A DNA stretch of 64,000 nt from Bacillota bacterium (GTDB lineage Bacteria > Bacillota_E > Sulfobacillia > Sulfobacillales > JAIMBI01), in the NCBI GenBank assembly GCA_021828405.1, contig JAKARZ010000001.1, positions 1 through 64,000 on the forward strand, written 5' to 3'. Positions 28,740-38,486 of this stretch are shown piece after piece; the stretch's first letter is position 1; each line of letters begins with the position of its first letter. The notes beneath the pieces were generated by a model. That model did not search any database. It was not told the origin of the DNA and was given only the letters and a program-made list of their open reading frames with translations. The translations under genes and the position numbers were made by a program.

Positions 28740-30023
28740 TCACGTGGTGGCGGGAATCGGGAGCACCGTCACCAGCGTCCCGTAGTGCATGTAGCCATAC
28801 ACCGTTTTGGCGGTGGGCACCGGCAACTCCACACAGCCAGCGCTTTGGGGAAACCCGTACTGCTGGCGGACAAACCCGTGCACAGCGTCGTTGCGCTCGA
28901 AGTAGTTCACCCAGGGTACGTTCGGATAGTAATAGGCGCGACCGGTGCTGGGGTCGATGCCGCGCATGGATTGGGACGTATAGCGCAGGAACACCGGGAA
29001 GGTGCCCACGTGCGTGACCCCAGGGGGCTTGGCGGTGTTGGCCAGCGAGTTGACCATGAGCCGCCCGTTGAACCAGAGCCGGAGCCGCTCGGGGCTCCCT
29101 TGCGATACCTGGACGTACGTATAGCCTTCCGTGTTCTGATCGTTGGCCGCCAGCTTGGCGGCCAGGTCGTCCCAAAAGAGCGCATTCGTTGGAGTTTGGA
29201 CAGGCAGCCCGGTTTCGCGCTCAAACTGCCATACCGCCCCGGTCGTGAGCACGTTGCGCGTTCCGGCCGTCCAGAGCGACGTGAGCGACGCGGGCATGGG
29301 ATAGCGCCAGATGAACCGCCCCACGCCATGCGCCAGCTGCTCCCACCGCAGCGGCAGGTAACCCAACTGGGCCAAATCCCGCTGCAGTGTCAGCACCGTC
29401 GACCCGGTCGACACTCCGGTCCACGTGAGCGCTGCGGGCGACGACCACGCCTCCCACGGTGCTCCGCGCGTTTCGACATCGACTGTGCCGCGCGCCCCCT
29501 CGACCGCCTCTCCCCGGGTATCGCGGTCGGCCACCACGGAGACCGGGCGGGGGCCCAGCCCCCGCACCTGTCCGGCGCGCGTGAACGCCGCCAGCACTGG
29601 TGTGCCCGCGGTGATCGCCTCATGGTGAAACACCAGCGCGGGTGCCCGGGGCGTCCGCAGCTGACGCGACATCACCTGCGACTGCCCGGGCGCCCAGGCC
29701 AGCCACGGCGTCGTGGATACCGTGACGCGGACGTCCACGCGCGCGCCCGCGGGGATCGGGGTCCTGGGGGTCAGCGAACCAGTGGGCCCCACGGCCAACA
29801 CCGTCTGGTGCCCGCCCCACGACACGGTCGCGGAATCTACCTGTGTCGCGCCCGCCAGCGTGAGGCGCGCTAGCGAGGATCCGCCCGCCATGAGATGTGC
29901 GGACGGCCGCAGCGTGGCCAACCCCACCAGCCAAGCCAAAGCCATTATTACAACGACGAGGCGCCCACCGCGCACGCGGAGGCGCCGGCGCCCATGGGGG
30001 GCGCGTCGGACTACATGTCTCAC
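28740..30023 (-). CDS. Membrane-anchored YkuD-type L,D-transpeptidase
   Basis: A cell-wall enzyme of about 427 residues. An Arg-rich N-terminus precedes one membrane anchor (VVVIMALAWLVGLATL), leaving the rest outside. Residues about 215-310 contain a peptidoglycan-binding-like repeat (TVLTLQRDLAQLGYLPL, WQFERETGLP). The C-terminus is the YkuD catalytic domain: HGFVRQQYG, then SAGCVELP with the nucleophilic cysteine. The usual motif is S/T-H-G-C, so the His-Gly pair is Ala-Gly here. The start is uncertain: GTG 30023 keeps the basic anchor, and the open frame extends to about 30176 without a good site. It probably cross-links peptidoglycan or attaches polymers to it. Confidence 0.8.
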   Translation of the reverse strand: MRHVVRRAPHGRRRLRVRGGRLVVVIMALAWLVGLATLRPSAHLMAGGSSLARLTLAGATQVDSATVSWGGHQTVLAVGPTGSLTPRTPIPAGARVDVRVTVSTTPWLAWAPGQSQVMSRQLRTPRAPALVFHHEAITAGTPVLAAFTRAGQVRGLGPRPVSVVADRDTRGEAVEGARGTVDVETRGAPWEAWSSPAALTWTGVSTGSTVLTLQRDLAQLGYLPLRWEQLAHGVGRFIWRYPMPASLTSLWTAGTRNVLTTGAVWQFERETGLPVQTPTNALFWDDLAAKLAANDQNTEGYTYVQVSQGSPERLRLWFNGRLMVNSLANTAKPPGVTHVGTFPVFLRYTSQSMRGIDPSTGRAYYYPNVPWVNYFERNDAVHGFVRQQYGFPQSAGCVELPVPTAKTVYGYMHYGTLVTVLPIPATT

Positions 30024-30217
30024 AACTCTCGCAACGCATGAAGCGGTCGAGAGGTTACGGCCCTGCAGAACATATTCCCGTTGAAATCCCCGGCGCTTGC
30101 TCAAGCCCCTGCCCGCTCGAAATGTGCCACCACTCGCCTCCGTTCTCCTTAGGAACGGGCGCCCCGCACAGTGCAAGGTGTCACACCCAACTATACCTCA
30201 GCAGCGATCACCCTGCC

Positions 30218-30356
30218 ATTGGGGTTAGTGGCGGCGGCATCCATTACAGTGCACCCCTGGCCGTCCGGAAAAATCTTGGGGACGCCGGGGAGGGACAACG
30301 CACCAGTCGGGCGACCCGTCGTACCGTGTATTGCCCACGGGCAACAAAGTGATCCC
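30218..30356 (+). promoter_or_regulatory. Possible divergent M-box-like leader
   Basis: The leader of the first NRAMP-related gene has GTTAG at 30224, GGAAAAATC at 30267, GACGCC at 30281, GGGACAAC at 30292 and CAACAAAG at 30342. Their order and spacing recall the M-box aptamer that precedes the second such gene. The terminal AAAGCTC element is absent, so this is only a candidate. Confidence 0.25.
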
Positions 30357-30455
30357 AGGGCAACACTCGACTCGGCCGACGACGGGTCCAGAGGACGGGA
30401 CGAAGGCGGGCGGCTGGCAACATCCTGTTGGGAGACAATGGAGGAGGCATCACGC

Positions 30456-31793
30456 GTGCGCGATTGGCGACGGTCGCAGGCGGACGGCGGCATGGACATG
30501 GAGGGGCGGCGGCGCGACCGCCTGGCCGTGGAGCGTGCCCGCCGCCGGGGATCGCTGCGGGTGTTCTGGCTGATTCTCGGCCCAGGGATCCTCGTGATGC
30601 TAGGGGAGAACGATGCCCCCAGCATGCTTTCGTATTCCGCCACCGGTGCACGGTTTGGCCTGGGCTTCTTCCTGCCGTTCGTCATCCTGACGTTTGCGAT
30701 GGCCTTCGTGGCCCAGGAAATCACCGTGCGGCTCGGGTCTGTCTCGCAAGCGGGGCACGCGGAGCTGATTTACCGGCGCTTCGGCCGCTTCTGGGGCCAC
30801 TTCGCCATGGGCGACCTCTTAGTCACCAACTTCCTCACCCTCATTACCGAATTCGTGGGCATGGTCGCGGGCGCAGGCTTCTTTGGCATCCCGGCCTGGG
30901 CCGCGGTGGCCACGGGCCTCGCGCTGAACATCGGGGCCATTTTGTGGCACCGCTACTGGTCCTGGGAACGGGTTGCTATGGCGACCGCGCTGGTCAACCT
31001 GGTGTTCATTCCCGTGGCCATCGCCAGCCATCCCCAATGGGGGGCGGTGGGGCATGCGGTGCTGACCTGGACGCCCTTGCCGGCAGGGGGACTGGACTCC
31101 GCCAACTTGACGCTGCTGCTGGCGGACATTGGCGCCACCATCACCCCCTGGATGCTGTTCTTTCAGCAGGGCGCGGTCACGGATAAAGGGCTCACGCCCA
31201 AGGACCTGCGCCACGGCCGCCTGGACACGGCGCTGGGTGCGGGACTAGCCGCCGCCGGGGCCGTCGCCGCCATCATCGCCACGAGTGTGCTGTTCACCCA
31301 CGGGATGAAGGCCAGTCAATACGGGGCCGCCCAGTTTGCCCAGGCGCTCCGTCCGTTTGTCGGACACGCCATGGCAGCCCTGTTTGCCGTTGGGATTGGG
31401 GAGGCGGGCCTCATCGCCTCGCTCACCATCTCCAGCGCCTCGGCCTACGCCGTGGGGGAGGTCACGCGCCAGCCCCACAGCCTGAACCTCTCCCTGCAGC
31501 GCGCCCCCGTGTTTTACGTGGTGCTGCTGGGGCTGGCGGCGCTGGCGGGCGCGATTGTGCTGCTGCCGGGCTTTCCCCTGGAGAGCGTGGTCATCGTCGT
31601 AAACGTCATTGCCGTGCTGACGATGCCACCCGCCATTGCGTTCCTACTGCTGCTGGTCAATGACCGCGGCGTGGTTGGGGCGCACCGCAACACGCCCCTG
31701 CTGAATGGGCTGGGCATTTTCGTGGGGGGGCTTTTGACCTTGGCCGGCATTCTGTATGCCCTGACGGCCATCGTCCCTACCCTGCATCTGTAA
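30456..31793 (+). CDS. NRAMP-related divalent metal (probably Mg2+) transporter
   Basis: A 445-residue membrane protein with about eleven hydrophobic segments after a basic cytoplasmic N-terminus. It is NRAMP-like overall (GPGILVML in helix 1, TPWMLFFQQ in helix 6), but the metal site differs: DPGN reads DAPS with Asp53 kept, and the MPH of helix 6 reads TPW. Loss of the metal-binding Met is the hallmark of NRAMP-related magnesium transporters (NRMT) rather than Mn/Fe importers. The GTG at 30456 fits AGGAGG at 30442-30447; an ATG at 30438 is the alternative. A small membrane protein gene follows after 76 bases. A paralog is at 35420. Confidence 0.85.
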   Translation: MRDWRRSQADGGMDMEGRRRDRLAVERARRRGSLRVFWLILGPGILVMLGENDAPSMLSYSATGARFGLGFFLPFVILTFAMAFVAQEITVRLGSVSQAGHAELIYRRFGRFWGHFAMGDLLVTNFLTLITEFVGMVAGAGFFGIPAWAAVATGLALNIGAILWHRYWSWERVAMATALVNLVFIPVAIASHPQWGAVGHAVLTWTPLPAGGLDSANLTLLLADIGATITPWMLFFQQGAVTDKGLTPKDLRHGRLDTALGAGLAAAGAVAAIIATSVLFTHGMKASQYGAAQFAQALRPFVGHAMAALFAVGIGEAGLIASLTISSASAYAVGEVTRQPHSLNLSLQRAPVFYVVLLGLAALAGAIVLLPGFPLESVVIVVNVIAVLTMPPAIAFLLLLVNDRGVVGAHRNTPLLNGLGIFVGGLLTLAGILYALTAIVPTLHL

Positions 31794-31869
31794 ACCGGAT
31801 CGCCACCGCGGCTCATCCGATGCGACTGGACGTTCTGGAGGCCAACCGTTGTGGAAAGGAGTGGGTTCG

Positions 31870-32094
31870 ATGCGAGCGAGCGCACCGACGAAGGGATTGG
31901 CAGCGAGAGACACGACCGAAAGGCTGCCAGACGGCGACGTCCTGGCCTACCACCGTACCGCACGCCAGCAGGTGGAACGCTTGGGGCTCGGTCAGCTTGG
32001 CCGCGGCACGCGCGTGATGCTGTGGGGGCTCCGCGGGTACGTGGTGTTTATGGCAGTGGTGGTCGCGGTACAGGTGGCCCAGGCTTGGCACTGA
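31870..32094 (+). CDS. Small single-span membrane protein paired with the NRAMP-related transporter
   Basis: A 74-residue protein with a polar N-terminus of about 45 residues and one C-terminal membrane segment (VVFMAVVVAVQVAQAW). It shares VER-x(n)-WGLR-x-Y, a hydrophobic span and a short tail with the 61-residue protein at 35164, which follows the other NRAMP-related gene in the same arrangement. The ATG has AAAGGAG eight bases upstream. The pairing suggests an accessory subunit or regulator of the transporter. I know of no named family; function is inferred from context only. Confidence 0.72.
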   Translation: MRASAPTKGLAARDTTERLPDGDVLAYHRTARQQVERLGLGQLGRGTRVMLWGLRGYVVFMAVVVAVQVAQAWH

Positions 32095-32140
32095 TTGCGA
32101 TGCTTTCCCCAGGCTATGGCGACGTAGGGGGGGGGGGGCT

Positions 32141-32873
<733 letters not shown>

Positions 32874-32991
32874 TGCGAGGGCGGCGGGCAGCCGTGCCCC
32901 CCTTCGGAATTCATGGTACGTTGGCCAGGTGAGCTGCCCCGGCAGCTTCCGCCATATCAGCCGACGCCCATCGGCCGAAGGGAGTGCCCTC

Positions 32992-34968
32992 GTGAACATA
33001 GAGAGCCTTTGGGGAATCGCCACGTGGGGAGACCTCGCATGGGACCCGACCCGCGACCGCCTGTACTTCACGGAGTCCCGCCAGGACAAGGCCCAGAATC
33101 GTGCCACCCACCACCTGATGATGCTGGCGGCCGACCCGGGCGCCACACCGGTGGCGCTCACCGCCGGCCCTTCCGACACCGCGCCCGCCCCTTCCCCTGA
33201 CGGCCGTTGGCTCGCCTTCTTATCCCGTCGCTCGGGATCCAATCAGGTGTGGCGCCTGCCGCTTGAGGGCGGCGAGGCGCGCCAGGTGACGGCCATCGCC
33301 GGCGGCGTGCGCCACTTTCGCTGGGCCCCCACCAGTGACGCGCTGGTGGTGGTCGCGCATATCCGCGATGGACGCGTGGATCCCGAAGTGAAGGCGACGG
33401 AACCCGGACCTGACGCGCCCGACAGCGTCTTGGATGAGCACTACAACCGGGACGTGCGGCACATCACCCACCACCACTACAAGTTGGACGGCGAAGGGTT
33501 CTTCGATGCCGGCCGCAACCAATTGGTGTGGGTGGACACGGAGACCAAGGCCACCCGCCTCCTGACGGACGGCCGCGACAACTACGCGGAGCCGGTGTGG
33601 CATCCCGACGGCCAAGCCCTGTACTGCCTGCACCGCTTCTACGACCCCGAAGGATCCCACCCCGGCCTCACCCGAGTCGAGCGCCGCCCGCTGGACGGAG
33701 GAGCCCCAACGATTCTCCCCCTGCCCGACTGGTCCATCTCGGGCCTCAGTCTGGACGCCAGCGGGCAGCGGCTCGCGTTTTCCGCGACCGACCCGGAGGA
33801 CCACGGCTACGGGCTCACGATTCTTTACGCGTTTGACCTCAGATCCGAATCGCTGGTAGACCTTTCGAGCGCCACTGACCGCCCGGTGGGGGACCACAGC
33901 GGCAGCGACATCCCCGTGCGCTCGGCCGCTCGCCCGGTGTGGCAGGGAGACGATGTCCTCTGGCTGCTGTCGGACCAGGGCCGCGTCCAGCTCGCGGCGT
34001 TCAACGCCGGGCGCGTCACGCGGATTGCCGACCAGCCGCGGGTGGTTTATGACTTTGCCGTGCGAGATGACCGCGTGGCGCTGGGCATCGCCGATCCCAC
34101 CCACCCTTCCGGGCTGGTGCTGGGGCTCCAAGCTAAGGTGGACGGGGAGGCGGTCCACTGGGCCCCGGTCCCCTGGGGGACCGAAGACGGCCCTGTGGCG
34201 CCAGCCGACTTTTGGGCCACCGAGTCCGACGGCATACGGGTCCACACCTGGTGCCTCACGCCGGCTCTCGTGACCGGCCGCGTGCCCACGGTGCTCGAGA
34301 TTCACGGCGGCCCCGCCAGCATGTATGGGTATCGGTACTTTCATGAGTTCCAGTGCCTCGCGGCAGCCGGCCTGGCGGTGGTGTATTCGAATCCCCGGGG
34401 CTCTGTGGGGTATGGCCGCGAATTTGGCCGGTGCATCATGGGACAGTGGGGCGACCGCGACTACCGCGATGTGATGGCCGCCTTGGATGAGGCGTTGAGG
34501 CGCACCCCCGAGCTCGATGCCGAGCGGCTCGGGGTGGCGGGTGGCAGCTACGGCGGTTTTATGGTCAACTGGATCGTGTCCCACACGGAGCGGTTTCGGG
34601 CCGGCGTCACCATGCGGTCCGTGGTCAACCGCCTGTCAGCTATGGGCTCCAGCGACATGGGGTGGCTCCGGGTTCCCCAGTACGGCACCAAGCCCTGGTG
34701 GGAAGACATTGAGCCGTACTGGCAACAGTCGCCGTTGCGCTACGCATCGGCCATTCACACGCCGCTCCTGATCGAGCACCAGGAACAGGACTACCGGCTC
34801 CCGATTGAGCAAGGGGAGCAGCTGTATAACGCGCTGCAGTACCTGGGGCGCGAGGCGGAGTTGGTGATTTACCCCGGCGAGTCACACGGCATGAGCCGGG
34901 GTGGCAAGCCGTGGCACCGCATTCATCGGCTGCACACCATCGTCGACTGGTTCAACGGGCATCTATAG
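32992..34968 (+). CDS. S9 family prolyl oligopeptidase/acylaminoacyl peptidase
   Basis: A 658-residue cytosolic serine peptidase. Residues about 1-400 form a beta-propeller of WD-like blades (PAPSPDGRWLAFLSRR, NYAEPVWHPDG). Residues about 410-658 are the alpha/beta-hydrolase domain. The catalytic triad is visible: Ser519 in GGSYGG, Asp600 in EQDYRLP and His632 in ESHGMSR; the oxyanion HGGP motif is at about 440. No signal peptide is present. The GTG at 32992 has AAGGGAG seven bases upstream. It degrades short peptides by family precedent. It sits between the two NRAMP-related units, without visible operon linkage to either. Confidence 0.9.
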   Translation: MNIESLWGIATWGDLAWDPTRDRLYFTESRQDKAQNRATHHLMMLAADPGATPVALTAGPSDTAPAPSPDGRWLAFLSRRSGSNQVWRLPLEGGEARQVTAIAGGVRHFRWAPTSDALVVVAHIRDGRVDPEVKATEPGPDAPDSVLDEHYNRDVRHITHHHYKLDGEGFFDAGRNQLVWVDTETKATRLLTDGRDNYAEPVWHPDGQALYCLHRFYDPEGSHPGLTRVERRPLDGGAPTILPLPDWSISGLSLDASGQRLAFSATDPEDHGYGLTILYAFDLRSESLVDLSSATDRPVGDHSGSDIPVRSAARPVWQGDDVLWLLSDQGRVQLAAFNAGRVTRIADQPRVVYDFAVRDDRVALGIADPTHPSGLVLGLQAKVDGEAVHWAPVPWGTEDGPVAPADFWATESDGIRVHTWCLTPALVTGRVPTVLEIHGGPASMYGYRYFHEFQCLAAAGLAVVYSNPRGSVGYGREFGRCIMGQWGDRDYRDVMAALDEALRRTPELDAERLGVAGGSYGGFMVNWIVSHTERFRAGVTMRSVVNRLSAMGSSDMGWLRVPQYGTKPWWEDIEPYWQQSPLRYASAIHTPLLIEHQEQDYRLPIEQGEQLYNALQYLGREAELVIYPGESHGMSRGGKPWHRIHRLHTIVDWFNGHL

Positions 34969-35163
34969 CCGGGCGCTGTCGGATTGAGCCAAGCGGAGGC
35001 ATGACGACCGCTCCTCCCCGGTGAGGAAGAGCCATGAACGTGTCGGGTGTCCGTGAGGGAACCACGCCTGGTCTTCCCACGGACGACCCGAGGCGCCGCG
35101 GCAGCGAATGCTGAACCGGCGTCCCCGGGCGCCCGCCGCCCTGCCCATGCCCGCATGGGCCTC

Positions 35164-35349
35164 TCACCGGGCCCCCCGCATGAAGCCGATGACCACCGCC
35201 ACCACCATGGCCAGGATGTACACCCGCAATCCCCAAAACACGGCACGAATCAGCGGCGACGGCACGACCCGCTCCAGCGCAACCGGCTGCATGGCATCGG
35301 AGCGCGCACGGGCAGACTCTCGGGCATCGTTCTCGACAATCTCGGACAT
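35164..35349 (-). CDS. Small single-span membrane protein, second copy
   Basis: A 61-residue protein: an acidic, Arg-containing N-terminus, then the shared WGLR-x-Y element and one membrane span (ILAMVVAVVIGFM) ending RGAR. It is homologous to the 74-residue protein at 31870. It starts 70 bases downstream of the second NRAMP-related gene and has the strong site GGAGGG before its ATG. It is probably in the same M-box-controlled transcript as that transporter. Function not established. Confidence 0.72.
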   Translation of the reverse strand: MSEIVENDARESARARSDAMQPVALERVVPSPLIRAVFWGLRVYILAMVVAVVIGFMRGAR

Positions 35350-35419
35350 CAGGCTCCCTCCTCTCGCTTCGGCGTTCTGCCCGGGGGCTCCGCGACACAA
35401 TGCGCGCCCTGAGACGGCC

Positions 35420-36805
35420 TCACACGGTACCGGGGAGCGCGACAGACAGCCCATACAGCGCGTTCAGCCCCACCAGCACGCCCACAATGCCGATGGCGAC
35501 CACGTTTTGCCATCGGCGGTTCACATAGGCACCCATAATCTGCCGGTCGTTCAGGAGCAGCAGCAGAAACAGCATGGCCGCCGGCATGAAGATAGACGCC
35601 ACCACCTGTACGGTCAGGTTCAGGAATCCCAACGGCGCCTGCGGGATGAGGACGATGGCGGCCGCCACCACCGCACTCAGCAGCCCGGGCGCATAAAATC
35701 GCCAGGCTTGGCGGGCTGGCAGGTTGATGCTGCGCGGCCAGCCAAACGCCTCACCCATCGCCCACGACGTACTGGCCGTCAGGGCAATGGCCGCAATCGT
35801 GCCAGCCTCCACCAAGCCGAGTGCAAACAGCCGTTGCCCCGTGGGACCCAACCGCTGGCCCAAAATCTGAATCAGTTGCTGGATGTCGAAGTTGGACGCC
35901 CCCGCCCGACCGAACACCAGGGTGCCCGTCAGCACCACGATCGCGACCGCGACCACCACCATGGCCAGCGCTCCAAGCGCCGTGTCCAGCTGACCGTGGC
36001 GCACCTCGTCCACCGTCAGACCCTTATCCACCACCGCCGACTGTTGAAAAAACAGCATCCAGGGCGCGATCGTGGTGCCAAAGTTGGCCAGCACCACAAA
36101 CAGAAAGGCCGCCGTGAAGCCGCCGGGGATGGTCCACCGGCCAAATGCCGTGGCAACGATGTTCCAGTGGGGGTGCGCCATGAGCGCCAAGGGCACAAAC
36201 ACCAAGTTGCCGGCGGCGATCCACAGCGCCACACGCTCCCACGGGCGGTAGCGCAGGATCAGAAGGATCCCCGCATCCACCCCCACACCCAGCCCCGCGC
36301 TTATCCAGGGACTCACACCAAATACGGACATGCCGACCGTAATGCCGATGAACTCGGTGATGAGAGTGAGAAGGTTGGCGAGCACCAGGTCTGCCAGTGA
36401 AAACCAGCCCCAGGCCGACCCGTAGCGACCCCAGATCATCTCGGCGTGGCCGCGGTGCGTCACCGCCCCCAGCCGCACCGTCATCTCCTGCACCAGGTAG
36501 GCGATGCCCCCTCCTAGCACGAGCGCGGGAACAAAAAAGCCAATCCCATAGGCCGCACCGGTCTGCGCGTATGTGATGACGCCCCCGGCGTCGTTGTCGG
36601 CGATCATCACCAAGATACCCGGCCCCACCACGGTCAGCAGAAACAGCAGGCGGCCCAGCCTATGATCAGAGCGCCTCAGTGCCGTCCGCTGCGCGTGCTC
36701 CGCGAGCCGCACTTCCACATCGTCGTCGAAGGGGGCGCGCTGCTCCGCAAGGTTCCCATCAAAAACCTTCAGCCCTGTCTCCAGGTTGCTGTCGAACCCA
36801 CCCAT
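35420..36805 (-). CDS. NRAMP-related magnesium transporter under M-box control
   Basis: A 461-residue polytopic membrane protein, paralog of the one at 30456. Residues 1-50 are polar and acidic. Helix 1 reads GPGILVMIADNDAGG, so the DPGN motif becomes DAGG with Asp72 kept; helix 6 reads APWMLFFQQ in place of MPH. These changes, together with an M-box riboswitch about 200 bases upstream, identify it as an NRAMP-related Mg2+ importer (NRMT), the type reported as an M-box target in Clostridium. The ATG has a GAGGGGGGA site. Expression is expected when intracellular Mg2+ is low. A single-span protein gene follows. Confidence 0.88.
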   Translation of the reverse strand: MGGFDSNLETGLKVFDGNLAEQRAPFDDDVEVRLAEHAQRTALRRSDHRLGRLLFLLTVVGPGILVMIADNDAGGVITYAQTGAAYGIGFFVPALVLGGGIAYLVQEMTVRLGAVTHRGHAEMIWGRYGSAWGWFSLADLVLANLLTLITEFIGITVGMSVFGVSPWISAGLGVGVDAGILLILRYRPWERVALWIAAGNLVFVPLALMAHPHWNIVATAFGRWTIPGGFTAAFLFVVLANFGTTIAPWMLFFQQSAVVDKGLTVDEVRHGQLDTALGALAMVVVAVAIVVLTGTLVFGRAGASNFDIQQLIQILGQRLGPTGQRLFALGLVEAGTIAAIALTASTSWAMGEAFGWPRSINLPARQAWRFYAPGLLSAVVAAAIVLIPQAPLGFLNLTVQVVASIFMPAAMLFLLLLLNDRQIMGAYVNRRWQNVVAIGIVGVLVGLNALYGLSVALPGTV

Positions 36806-36983
36806 CGTGATCCCCCCTCGCTGGCGCGGAGGGGGTCACACGCTAGGCAGACCCCTCTCCGCGCGGATAGTCGGCGCACATGCATCGGCTGGCGTCACAG
36901 TCCACGCCACACTTCTATGGCTGCCGGCATCGCTCGACACCCGCGGTCCCCCCTTCAAAACAGCAACGTCCCCCCGCCGCGGC

Positions 36984-37009
36984 AGGAGGACAAAGGCCCA
37001 CGTCCTCCT
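36984..37009 (-). terminator. Hairpin in the M-box expression platform
   Basis: AGGAGGAC and GTCCTCCT form a perfect 8-base-pair stem with a 10-base loop, starting five bases after the aptamer. The following RNA is GC-rich and only later U-rich. It may therefore work as an atypical terminator or a blocking stem rather than a classic intrinsic terminator. Confidence 0.5.
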
Positions 37010-37013
37010 GGTT

Positions 37014-37165
37014 GAGCTTTGGCACCACATCACGTAGCAATCCGACGGACAGAGCCACCTCGGAGGAAGCCTTAATCCGGCCACCTCTGTCCTACACCTT
37101 AGTGTCTTTCGACAGGTCGGTGCAGTGGCGTGTGTTGATGTGGACGCCTCGCCTAACGAGGCACG
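37014..37165 (-). promoter_or_regulatory. M-box (ykoK) magnesium riboswitch
   Basis: Read on the minus strand, the aptamer cores occur in the right order and spacing. CGTTAGGCGAGGC (37158-37146) matches the 5' signature. CGCCACTGC follows, then GTCGAAAGACACTAAGG (37113-37097) for the GUC-loop-GACGCCAA element, then an 8-base-pair stem GGACAGAG/CTCTGTCC, and GGTGCCAAAGCTC (37026-37014) for the 3' GUGCUAAAGCUC signature. The length of about 150 bases is normal. It lies in the long leader of the NRAMP-related transporter and should lower expression when Mg2+ is plentiful. Confidence 0.87.
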
Positions 37166-37181
37166 ATCCGGTTCATAAGCC

Positions 37182-37210
37182 ACTGTAGTTCCCCGGCAAG
37201 ACCGTGTCAA
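37182..37210 (-). promoter_or_regulatory. Promoter of the M-box transporter operon
   Basis: TTGACA (37205-37210) is followed, after exactly 17 bases, by TACAGT (37182-37187) on the minus strand. The start would be near 37175, about ten bases before the M-box, leaving a leader of about 370 bases. Confidence 0.7.
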
Positions 37211-37379
37211 GGGTTTTTCGGCAAATTGGGTGCGAGAGAGTTGATGGCAGACCACCAGCGCTTCGAATCCGGTTGGCACGCTCTCTAAACGCGATTATTT
37301 CCTGCATGCTCGGTGCCACGCCAGCCAAGACGTCAGGGGGCAGTTTTGATGGCGAGCTCCACCACCTCCGGGTCGCATA

Positions 37380-38394
37380 TGGCTGAGAAGCTGATGAGCA
37401 ACGGACATCCGGTGGGTCGCGCGCCGAACTTGGCCGTTCGGAGTCCGACGTCATCCTGACTGTCCCCACCCGCTGCGGCAGGTGGTCGAGCACCGGGCGC
37501 TCCTACCTCAAGTGGCTCGCCAGCGCCGCACCGTCGGGGCTGCCCCTGCTGCACGCGTTGCTGATTCAACCGCGCGATGAGCGCGGCCCACACCGGACTT
37601 GACGCGGACGTGCCCCCCACCACGGTGGGTTACCCCTGGAACGCGACGCTGCATCCCGTGTCCGGGTCGGCCACGAGCGCCACGTCGGGGACGCCGCGCC
37701 CTGTCCCGCCGATAGGATTCACGGGCACCTGGGCAGCATCTTGCCAGGCGGGGAGATCGAACACCTGGCTCACGCCCCCGCCCGACGCCCCGTTGTTATT
37801 GGCGTCGGTCCAGCCGGTGTCCGTCTGGCGCTGGTCTGTGCGGGTGAGCGTGAGGGTGGTCCCGCCCACCGCGAGGATGTGCGGCACGGGGGCCGGGCCA
37901 TCCACGTGCGGCACCAGCCGTCCGGTGCCGCGGATGCCGCATGCCCCCGCATCCCCCGACGCCGCCAGCACCGAGATGCCGCGCGCCGCTAGCCGCATGG
38001 CGGCCACATTCCACGCATTGAGCGCGCTGGACGCCAAGCGGTCTTCGGCCGCGCCGTACGAGATGGACACTACGGTCGACCGATGTTGCCCATCCGTGAC
38101 AACGGCGTCCAGCGATTTCAACATAGAAAGGGCAAAACCGGCGTCGCTGGTGCCGGCCATCGCCTCATACACCACCATTTGGGCGTCGGGCGCCATCGCG
38201 CCTGCCCATTCGACGTCCAGCATGCACGCTATGTCGACCGCGTGGATGCCGCCATCGTTGGGGGTACCATCCACCGATACAAACGCCACGGAGCGCACCG
38301 GGTCCACGCCGGGGGGTCGAACTCCGTGTCCTTGACAGGCTCGCAGCACCAGAGGGAAACCGATCTCAGTGGAAGGCTCCTCCCCCTTCGCCAC
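37380..38394 (-). pseudogene. Broken S53 (sedolisin/kumamolisin) acid peptidase
   Basis: Remains of a sedolisin-type serine-carboxyl peptidase. The N-terminal part (38394-37633) keeps LDVEWAGAMAPDAQ, VSISYGAAED, SGDAGACG and AVGGTTLTLTRT. A TAA at 37630-37632 stops it in frame, immediately before GGTSASSPVWAALIA, which carries the catalytic serine. About 20 residues later the frame degrades. The residue four before the catalytic-region Asp is Ala where Glu is expected, and the usual prodomain is missing. So the gene is truncated at both ends and inactive. Intact relatives are secreted acid proteases, which hints at an acid-tolerant ancestry. Confidence 0.8.
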
Positions 38395-38486
38395 GCCGAT
38401 TTTTCAGTCCTGCCACGGGCCGGCACGACCATGGGGTCTCCTTTGTCTCTCGCGACGCGCGGCCGTCCAAACTTTCACCAGACAAA

